In this document: piece after piece, positions 57,962 to 64,000 of the stretch
Layout of the letters: every line of letters begins with the position of its first letter
Position numbering within the stretch: the stretch's first letter is position 1
Assembly (NCBI RefSeq): GCF_038070105.1
Contig: NZ_JBBPBZ010000002.1
Coordinates: 922,501-986,500 of the forward strand
Source of the DNA: Methylocystis sp. IM3
GTDB taxonomy: Bacteria; Pseudomonadota; Alphaproteobacteria; Rhizobiales; Beijerinckiaceae
DNA length: 64,000 nt
Direction: 5' to 3'
Program-made: the position numbers and the translations under genes
The notes under the pieces: generated by a model
The model's input: only the letters and a program-made list of their open reading frames with translations
Told to the model about the DNA's origin: nothing
Database searches by the model: none

Positions 57962-58007
57962 ATCGATCGCCTCCCTCGCTCATGGGTCGATAAAATTAAT
58001 CGATCCA

Positions 58008-58395
58008 GTAATTTTGAATCGGCGCATGCGCGGCAAAAGGTGCACTCAAAGCTTTTCCCGGATCGGTATCTCAATTTCGCACCTACCGTCAGGTGCCCGC
58101 GTTGCTTTTGACCTTTGTTCTTAGATTGACGAGTCACTGCTTGCCCCGCAAGCTGGCGAAGGCAATCGCAAGCTGAGCTCGCAATCCGGCAGCGATCATA
58201 CATGAGTCTGCTCATTCTATCTACCGCCAGAGAGACAAAGAACAAAAGTTGAGTTGACAGCGGCATCAATCTATCAGTAGATAGAGTTACCCGACCGCGA
58301 GTCGGCTCGCCATGGTCGTTGCTTGAGGCCTCACGGGCGAAATCTTCCGGCCGTTATGTTGAAAGACTGAGTGGCAACGCAACTCGCATTAATTG
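58008..58395 (-). pseudogene. Inverted partial copy of DUF1272 gene and upstream DNA
   Basis: On the minus strand it repeats, with indels, DNA around 36450-36920: GCGAGTTGCGTTGCC, then TTGTTCTTTGTCTCTCTGGC with a GGTAGATAG half-site, then the coding residues SFECTFCRACADSKL. The rest of DUF1272 is absent. Useful as a footprint of intra-island duplication and inversion. Confidence 0.75.
58271..58284. promoter_or_regulatory. TetR-type operator upstream of GST gene
   Basis: CTATCAGTAGATAG, exact arms with a different centre. TTGACA at 58254-58259 precedes it so the box overlaps the -10 region on the plus strand. The GST start is 240 bases downstream. A degenerate box CTATCTACCGCCAG is at 58217-58230. 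Confidence 0.62.
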
Positions 58396-58526
58396 TCAAC
58401 CTCGCAGGGGGGGGCCGAGCAAAAGCTCAGGGGCTCAACGGGAAGGAACCGAGTTGTCCTCGGGACGGCGGCGGTTTCGTCACGGTGGCAGTCACGTGAT
58501 GTTTGCGCGCGGCAAGGAGAATCGAA

Positions 58527-59381
58527 GTGAACGACGCCGATACATATACGCCTCCTCGAGTTTGGACAAAAAATACGGAATATGGCGGAATCTTTGCGCC
58601 CCTTAATAGTCCTGTCTCAGGTGCGAGGCATCAGCAGGACCTGCCGCGTGGACGACATGCCCTGCAACTATATTCGCAGGGGACGATGAACGGCATGAAA
58701 GTAACGATCCTTTTGGAGGAACTCTTGGCAGCTGGCGTTCAAGACGCAGACTATGATGCATGGCTCATTGACATATTCAAAGGCGATCAGTTCGGCTCAG
58801 GATTCGTCGAGCTGAATCCGAACGCCAAGATTCCGGCTTTGGTGGATTACGGTCCACCAGAGCCGGTCCGCATCTTCGAGTCGGGCGCGATCCTGCTCTA
58901 TTTGGCCGAGAAGTTCGACCGCTTCCTGCCAAAGGACATGCCTCAGCGTATGAAGTGTCTGTCATGGCTTTTTTGGCAAGTCGGAAGCGCGCCTTACGTC
59001 GGCGGCGGGTTTGGGCACTTTTACGTCTATGCACCGATTAAGCTGGAATATGCCATCGACCGCTTTACCATTGAAGTGAAACGGCAGCTTGATGTCCTCA
59101 ATCGATGGCTAGCGGGACGGCCGTTCGTTGTCGGGGAGGACTACACCATCGCCGACATCGCGATTTTTCCTTGGTATGGCGGGCTAGTTTTGGGATGGAA
59201 TTACGACGCCGCGGAGTTTCTCAACGTAAAGGAGTATCCAAACGTGATCCGCTGGTCAGAGAAACTCGCCTCTCGACCTGCTGTGCAACGCGGTCGCAAA
59301 GTCAACAAGACGCAGGGCGATCTATTCGGTGCCCTGAGAGAGCGACACGATGCCGCAGATTTCGACCGGCCGACTGATTGA
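58527..59381 (+). CDS. Glutathione S-transferase family (YghU-like disulfide oxidoreductase)
   Basis: A 284-residue GST of the YghU/GstB group, which uses two glutathione molecules. Family start NDADTYTPPRVWTKNTEYGGIFAPLN, thioredoxin-like part (LYSQGTMNGMKVTILLEELLAAG), NPNAKIPALVDY, and FVVGEDYTIADIAIFPWYG in the helical domain. I chose GTG 58527 because AAGGAG lies 8 bases before it. It fits thiol-based detoxification of electrophiles; the gene is preceded by an operator box. Confidence 0.88.
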   Translation: MNDADTYTPPRVWTKNTEYGGIFAPLNSPVSGARHQQDLPRGRHALQLYSQGTMNGMKVTILLEELLAAGVQDADYDAWLIDIFKGDQFGSGFVELNPNAKIPALVDYGPPEPVRIFESGAILLYLAEKFDRFLPKDMPQRMKCLSWLFWQVGSAPYVGGGFGHFYVYAPIKLEYAIDRFTIEVKRQLDVLNRWLAGRPFVVGEDYTIADIAIFPWYGGLVLGWNYDAAEFLNVKEYPNVIRWSEKLASRPAVQRGRKVNKTQGDLFGALRERHDAADFDRPTD

Positions 59382-59515
59382 TCACGCACATGTGAGCCAC
59401 CGGGCGATCGACCAAGAGCCTCCCGGTGCCTAGATTGGCTGAGAATAGGTCCCGAGTCTACCCGATTCCAGAGGGGATGTGACGACACGGAGAGTCTTCG
59501 CCCCAGGACGATGCC

Positions 59516-59938
59516 TTGCAGAGAACCGAGCAAAATGCGCTAACGAAGAGAGGCAGCGCTATAGCCGACGTCAGTCGTGTGCGCGCATTGCTGGTGGCAG
59601 CGGCGCGCGATCGGCGAACGGTCAGCTACTCCGAACTACTCGCCACACTAGGCTATCGCTTCAGCCGACCCAAGATGCGCGCACTCTGCAAAACATTGAG
59701 CTCGATCGATATCGCGGCTGCCGTGATGGACGAACCTCAGATGGCGGTATTAGTAGTGCGAGAAAGCGATCGCCTCCCCGGCCAGGGGTGGTGGACATCG
59801 CCCCCCGATGAACACGGATATACAGGCTCGCGAACCGGCCCCGATGCAGCAGCGTTCGTGCGAGCGATTCAAGAAAGGGCTTTCGATTACTGGGCAGCCC
59901 GCAATATCAAATCAGAATCTGGTCAACAACCAGGCTGA
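59516..59938 (+). CDS. Conserved hypothetical protein
   Basis: A 140-residue soluble protein. Residues 20-100 (VRALLVAAARDRRTVSYSELLATLGYRFSRPKMRALCKTL, PQMAVLVVRESDRLPGQGWW) look like a real, conserved small alphaproteobacterial family of unknown function, with a helical N-terminal part and a beta part. The frame opens with TTG at 59516; a better start is not visible, so the N-terminal about 18 residues may not be translated. Confidence 0.55.
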   Translation: MQRTEQNALTKRGSAIADVSRVRALLVAAARDRRTVSYSELLATLGYRFSRPKMRALCKTLSSIDIAAAVMDEPQMAVLVVRESDRLPGQGWWTSPPDEHGYTGSRTGPDAAAFVRAIQERAFDYWAARNIKSESGQQPG

Positions 59939-60522
59939 GCTAAGCGCCGTCTCCAAAATTCCCATGCCACGCGGAGACGTTCACGACAAGGGCCAAGAAG
60001 GCCGCGCTAAACGAGTGAGAAGGCACTCCGCGCTCGACCCGCTCCGCCGGATCTCATGAGTGGCAACAATCATATCGCGCAAGCCCTCACGGGCAACAGT
60101 CCAGCGCTTAAACTCCGATGTTTGGCGTACCCATAGTGCTGGTCACGATTGCAGTCCCGAGGATAAGGAAAGCAAGGACGTAAGATGACCCTGACGGCCT
60201 AAGAGTCTATGAGTTCAACGTTTGTCTCCTGTCGCCGTTTATGAATACAGGAGCTGCTTCGGCTCATGGCCTTTGTGCGCGGGCAGAAATTCGCCAGAGG
60301 ACTCGTCAAGCCCGCTAATCACGACGTAGAAGCTCGTGTGGCTCTCAACCAAAGTCAGGGAATTGCTTTGCATGCAATCAGCTCGGACGGCGAGGTATGT
60401 GAGCTTTGGAACTACGCCTCCCGACACCGAGGGGGATTCGAATAGGCACGCAAGATTGAGCAGGCAGTCCTGTCAACGCATAGCTTCGCTTTGAGGGATG
60501 CCTGACATTGTGATTGCCGGGT
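59939..60522. other. Intergenic region without supported gene
   Basis: About 580 bases between the hypothetical gene and the first intact tetR. A 62-codon minus-strand frame (60239-60427) shows no family features. I see no terminator or promoter I would defend. Confidence 0.4.
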
Positions 60523-61062
60523 TCAGGCCGTGTCCACGCTCGAGGCCCGTACCAGTGTGGACGTCGCCTGATCGAAAGCATCGATGTCGTCGTAAGCGCG
60601 CGCCAGCACCATACCGCCTTCGAGCGTAGCCATGATATGATACGCTCGAGCTGTAGCCCCTGGGCCTCCCAGTCGCCGGGCAAGGTCGTCGATGCAGCCG
60701 CGGAAAAATGATTGTACCTCGGCCCTGACCTCCGGCGCCAGGACGCCAGCCTCGGCGCCGAGGACGCCGCCAAGGCACATGCGACCATCCCGCTCGAGCG
60801 CGCCTCGGAACGCTGATCGATAGGCGGCAATTGCGTCCTCGGCGTTTTCATTTGGCTCAGCTACGACCGACGCAAGAAATCGTTCACCGTAACGGCGCGT
60901 GACAGCGGCGGCCATCTTAGCCTTTGTCGGGAAGTGGTGATGGACGCTGGCACTCTTGATGCCGACCTCGGCCGCGAGATTGCGAAAGCTGAACCCGGCG
61001 TACCCGCTCTCACGGATGTGGGCCTCGGCGAGATCCATCAAACGCTTGGCAGTTCCACTCAC
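60523..61062 (-). CDS. TetR family regulator, likely reads CTATC-N4-GATAG
   Basis: A 179-residue TetR protein. HTH: GFSFRNLAAEVGIKSASVHHHFPTK (residues about 20-45). The ligand domain contains a single Cys in GRMCLGGVLGAE and another in RGCIDDLARR. GTG start at 61062 with AGGAGAG upstream. It is homologous to the relic at 35910-36341 and paralogous to 61208-61756. An exact operator lies 14 bases before its start, so it should repress itself. Confidence 0.9.
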   Translation of the reverse strand: MSGTAKRLMDLAEAHIRESGYAGFSFRNLAAEVGIKSASVHHHFPTKAKMAAAVTRRYGERFLASVVAEPNENAEDAIAAYRSAFRGALERDGRMCLGGVLGAEAGVLAPEVRAEVQSFFRGCIDDLARRLGGPGATARAYHIMATLEGGMVLARAYDDIDAFDQATSTLVRASSVDTA

Positions 61063-61075
61063 GAGTCTCTCCTGT

Positions 61076-61089
61076 CTATCGATAGATAG
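61076..61089. promoter_or_regulatory. TetR-type operator, first intact tetR
   Basis: CTATCGATAGATAG, exact arms, flanked as GT-box-AC. It is 14 bases from the GTG start; bound repressor would block its own promoter. Confidence 0.78.
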
Positions 61090-61207
61090 ACAATGAGTGT
61101 AGCTTTGGCTAGCGAAAATTTATCCGTGCGCCTTCTTATAGAAGAGCCTTCTTCCCGCGACGGTTCCTGACTCCACCATTTTTCAGGCTGCCGCCCGCCT
61201 CTAATCG

Positions 61208-61756
61208 CTACTTGGAGTGGCGCTGACCTTTTGCAGCCACCGGCTTTCTGGCCTTGGTGAATTCACGAGTGGCACGATCATAGATGGCGAAATCGTTGAC
61301 CGCATTGGCGACGACGAGAGCACCGGTGATTGTCGAGAGCAACTGAGAGGCCTCATCTGGCGAGAGACCCTCCTTGACGATTTTGTCGTAGCACATTTTG
61401 AAGAAACGCTTCACCTCGGCTGCCACTTCTGGCGGCAAGTCCCGCGATGATGCCCCCAGCACGGCGCACGGGCACATCCGGTCCTCGGAGTGAAGAGTCC
61501 CTCGAAACGCCTTCACCCACACCTTGATCGGGTTGTCTTCTTTTTGAAGCTCGCGCTCGATCAGCTCCGCGGTCTCTCCCGTGTAGCGCTTGATGACGGC
61601 CGCAGCGAGATCCTCCTTGGTAGGAAAGTGATAGTGCACGCTGGAGCTCTTCACGCCAACGTCAGCAGCGATCTCGCGATAACTGAAACCGTTGAAGCCG
61701 CCTTTCCGCATCCGCCGCTCGGCGGCGTCCATGATGGCGGCAGCGACATCACTCAT
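61208..61756 (-). CDS. TetR family regulator with CxC motif, paralogue
   Basis: A 182-residue TetR protein. HTH: GFSYREIAADVGVKSSSVHYHFPTK, almost the same recognition helix as 60523-61062. The ligand domain holds DRMCPCAVLGAS with two Cys one residue apart where the paralogue has MCLGGVLGAE, so a thiol switch or electrophile sensing is possible (inferred). ATG start at 61756. Its own promoter carries an exact operator at 61775 and a near-exact one at 61825. Confidence 0.9.
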   Translation of the reverse strand: MSDVAAAIMDAAERRMRKGGFNGFSYREIAADVGVKSSSVHYHFPTKEDLAAAVIKRYTGETAELIERELQKEDNPIKVWVKAFRGTLHSEDRMCPCAVLGASSRDLPPEVAAEVKRFFKMCYDKIVKEGLSPDEASQLLSTITGALVVANAVNDFAIYDRATREFTKARKPVAAKGQRHSK

Positions 61757-61774
61757 TAGGGCCTGCTCCCGTGG

Positions 61775-61788
61775 CTATCTCTCGATAG
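61775..61788. promoter_or_regulatory. TetR-type operator, second intact tetR
   Basis: CTATCTCTCGATAG, exact arms, 19 bases before the ATG. Confidence 0.75.
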
Positions 61789-61824
61789 GTAGGGCTTCTG
61801 GCGATCAAAAACAACGATTTTAAT

Positions 61825-61838
61825 CTATCTATCAATAG
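61825..61838. promoter_or_regulatory. Near-match TetR-type operator
   Basis: CTATCTATCAATAG, one mismatch, about 70 bases before the second tetR and on the side of the unresolved region to the right. Confidence 0.6.
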
Positions 61839-61842
61839 GACA

Positions 61843-62578
61843 CTATGGTGGGGCTCTTTGGCATTCGTCACCGCATGATTTTTGCGTCGCTGGGAGGGCC
61901 AGCCGGCCGAATTGCGGCGGAAGGACGAAAGTCTTTATCCTGTGGTGAGGGCGCGCGGCATCGGCCCGCCAGCGAATGTCAGCCGGGGCGATGGTCCTGA
62001 GAGGTTCAGGAAAAGCGGGGTTGCGTGGCCCGGGATGTCGGCGGCGGATCGGCATGATCGAAATGCCGTTGTCGGTCATTGCGGTCGAGAGGTGCGTGGC
62101 TGCCGGGGCCGCCGCCATCAACACAGACGACGAGCGAACGCTGTTGTCCCCGAAGAGCTTGCCGTTGGTCGTGATAGCGCGGATGCACTCTCGCCGATCG
62201 TGACCGCGCTTCGCTCGCGTCGAAGACCCGGAGGATGTGCGGCTGCGGCGTCGGCCCATCCGGATTTGGATCGGGCGCGCCGTGGCCTCCGCTTTCAGCA
62301 CCTTGACCCGAGCAGCAATGATCCGCCTTGCGCTAACCGTCTCATTGAAATGGAACTGAGCCGATAGCGATGGGCTGCTACTGGCGCAATCACGACATTC
62401 CCAAGCACCGGCGACATAGGTTCGCCGCTTCGTAATCGCGCTTTCCGCTCACCAAGTCATCGACCTCGATAGTGAGGCGGCTAAACGCGGGGTATCGCGA
62501 TTGCCACGACGCGGAGTTGGTTTGGTCGGCGCCCTTTCCGAGAAAAGGCGCGAAATCATTGCTGTCACAATTACGCCT
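61843..62578. other. Unresolved region between tetR and NTF2-like relic
   Basis: About 735 bases with GC-rich open frames of 75-160 codons on both strands but no domain or good start that I recognise. Perhaps an eroded enzyme gene formerly controlled by the boxes at both ends. Confidence 0.35.
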
Positions 62579-62582
62579 CTAT

Positions 62583-62596
62583 CTATCTAAAGATAG
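62583..62596. promoter_or_regulatory. TetR-type operator before NTF2-like relic and aldehyde dehydrogenase
   Basis: CTATCTAAAGATAG, exact arms, about 30 bases before the GTG of the NTF2-like frame. It could control the dehydrogenase downstream. Confidence 0.68.
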
Positions 62597-62622
62597 CTTC
62601 GCGCGGCGAAACCTTATAAAGC

Positions 62623-62972
62623 GTCGTGCGCAACCTATACGCGGCGCTCGTTCGCGGCGACGTCGCAGGAGCCGTCGCGCTGATGAGCCCACGAGTCGAA
62701 TGGCTCGAAGCTGAGCATACGCCATACTATGCGGACGTCGTCATCGGTCCCGACAAAATCGTCGAGATGGTTTTTGCGCCGGTCAACAAAGACTTTGAGA
62801 ATTTCGCCTTTGCCGAGCAGAATTACGTCACCCAGGGGACACGCACGGCCGCGATCGGCGTCCACAGGGGACGGCGGCGCGAAACCGGCCGGGAGCTCAG
62901 AGTGCCTTTCGAAAAATCGGTCCAACACCTGGCGTCCCGCCATCGCGGCGTTCCCCGTCTTCGACCAAGGAG
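62623..62972 (+). pseudogene. NTF2/SnoaL-like small protein, frame-disrupted
   Basis: From about 62626 residues VRNLYAALVRGDVAGAVALM and SPRVEWLEAEHTPYYADVVI read like a SnoaL/NTF2-type alpha-beta cone protein, and GRRRETGRELRVPFEKS keeps the later strand. After that the frame changes (the expected HVW-type strand is out of frame), so the open frame that continues to 63267 lies over the start of the dehydrogenase. A relic or a sequence with a frameshift. Confidence 0.5.
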
Positions 62973-62980
62973 GCGTTCTC

Positions 62981-64000
62981 ATGTCGTTTACCGTCATCAA
63001 CCCGGCCACCGGACGCGAAGGCAACCGCTACAAGGCGACGCCCGAGGGCGAGATCACGGCCGCCATCGAGAAGGCAGACGCAGCGTCCCGCAAGTGGCGC
63101 CGCAGCGACTATGCCGAGCGCGCGCGCCTCATGAAGGCCGCGGCTGGCGTGCTGCGCGACAACAAGGCCGCCTATGGGCGGCTAATGACCGAAGAGATGG
63201 GCAAGCCGATCCAGCAGGGTATTGCCGAAGCAGAGAAATGCGCAGCCGCATGCGACTACTTCGCTGACAACGCGGCGAGCTTCCTGACGCCTGAGCCAGT
63301 GGAAGGCAATGCGAACAAGAGTTTCGTTACGTTCCAGCCCATCGGCGCCGTGCTAGCCGTTATGCCGTGGAATTTTCCCTTCTGGCAGGTCTTCCGCTTC
63401 GCAGCGCCTGCACTGATGGCGGGCAATGCGGGCCTTCTCAAGCATGCATCCAATGTGCCCGGGTGCGCGCTCGCGATCGAGGACGTGTTCCGCAAGGCGG
63501 GCTTTCCCGAGCACCTGTTCAAGACGCTGCTGGTTGGCTCGAGCGCGATCGACGGGATCATCGCCCATCCTCTGGTGCGCGCCGTGACGCTCACCGGAAG
63601 CGGACCAGCCGGGCGCGCCGTGGCGCGAAAGGCTGGCGAAATGCTGAAGAAGTCGGTGCTCGAACTCGGCGGCGCCGACGCTTACCTGGTGCTGGAGGAT
63701 GCTGACATCCCGTTCGCTGCGCGCGCCTGTGCCGCCGGTCGGCTCATCAATTCCGGGCAAAGCTGCATCGCAGCCAAGCGTTTCATCGTGGTCGAGAGCG
63801 TGCGCGAGGCTTTCGAGGAAGCCTTCGTGAAGGTGATGGCCGATACCAGGGTCGGCGATCCCACGCTGCCGGAGACGGCGGTCGGCCCGCTCGCCCGCGT
63901 GGATCTGCGCGACGCGCTGCATGAGCAGGTGGAGAGCAGCATCGCTAAGGGCGCGCGGTGTCTGCTGGGCGGCACGGTGCCGGGCGGCCCCGGCGCTTTC
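62981..64000 (+). CDS. NAD(P)-dependent succinate-semialdehyde dehydrogenase-type enzyme, 3'-truncated by window edge
   Basis: Open to the last base: 340 codons from ATG 62981, preceded by a fine AAGGAGG site. MSFTVINPATGRE, VMPWNFPFWQVFRF (NAD site), TGSGPAGRAVARKAGE, the Glu in LELGGADAYLVL and the catalytic Cys in NSGQSCIAAKRF follow the aldehyde dehydrogenase order. The Gly-Ala in place of the more usual GGNNP-type residues fits the succinate-semialdehyde-like SSADH group. It would oxidise an aldehyde to an acid. The operator at 62583 may control it. Confidence 0.92.
   Translation, partial: MSFTVINPATGREGNRYKATPEGEITAAIEKADAASRKWRRSDYAERARLMKAAAGVLRDNKAAYGRLMTEEMGKPIQQGIAEAEKCAAACDYFADNAASFLTPEPVEGNANKSFVTFQPIGAVLAVMPWNFPFWQVFRFAAPALMAGNAGLLKHASNVPGCALAIEDVFRKAGFPEHLFKTLLVGSSAIDGIIAHPLVRAVTLTGSGPAGRAVARKAGEMLKKSVLELGGADAYLVLEDADIPFAARACAAGRLINSGQSCIAAKRFIVVESVREAFEEAFVKVMADTRVGDPTLPETAVGPLARVDLRDALHEQVESSIAKGARCLLGGTVPGGPGAF

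Noticed and set aside
60239..60427. 62-codon minus-strand frame
   Set aside because: No recognisable family, no convincing ribosome site, and no neighbour overlap to support it.

Overview
The window looks like a type II (alphaproteobacterial) methanotroph, most likely Methylocystis or Methylosinus. It carries a full-length particulate methane monooxygenase subunit C gene (pmoC, 13651-14424) of the type II form, and the first 10 kb holds GC-rich, compact alphaproteobacterial housekeeping genes.

Layout. (1) 1-10.2 kb is core chromosome: the end of an RND pump gene, its TetR regulator, a nitrilase-family amidase, ihfA, a fused ABC exporter, rlmE, an adenine/adenosine deaminase and an MFS pump. 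It ends in a radC gene whose 5' part is missing. (2) From about 10.2 kb the sequence is accessory: an excisionase-like gene, a decayed IS481-type transposase, a GlxA/AraC regulator with a haloacid dehalogenase, a solitary pmoC followed by a strong hairpin, a second-type ftsH with visible mosaic composition, a small secreted membrane-anchored protein, and an IS3 remnant. (3) 18.3-46.4 kb is a detoxification and DNA-alkylation-repair island: a tripartite RND pump, a second GlxA regulator with an antibiotic-biosynthesis-monooxygenase-type protein, two PEP-mutase-like paralogues, a thiolase, Ada-AlkA fusion, Ogt, Aag, AlkB, Mug, an SDR, a UBP zinc finger protein, ergothioneine genes egtB-egtD, an Asp-nucleophile alpha/beta hydrolase, a cNMP-binding thioredoxin-reductase-like protein, an Old Yellow Enzyme, another HhH-GPD glycosylase and a DUF5131 protein. 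(4) 47.4-56.9 kb is a contiguous trbBCDEJ-K-LFGI mating-pair cluster with DUF2274 and a LysR gene, but without a coupling protein, relaxase or integrase in the window. (5) 57.9-64 kb returns to the stress theme: a partial DUF1272 copy, a YghU-type glutathione transferase, two paralogous TetR repressors, an eroded NTF2-like gene and the start of a succinate-semialdehyde dehydrogenase-type gene running off the end.

The strongest unexplained signal is a repeated operator, CTATC-N4-GATAG. It occurs with exact arms ten times between 24 and 63 kb, and near-matches occur elsewhere. It lies in front of the RND pump, the PEP-mutase-like gene, the SDR, the UBP-finger gene, the alpha/beta hydrolase operon, a relic tetR and both intact tetR genes. 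Several sites sit exactly 3 bp upstream of a TTGAC -35 box, often with a second site past the -10. The two intact TetR proteins and the relic third copy share nearly the same recognition helix, so they probably read the same box. I infer one TetR-controlled, electrophile/alkylation-stress regulon spread over about 38 kb. It may protect a methanotroph against epoxides, halogenated products or aldehydes made by its own monooxygenase; that inducer is inference.
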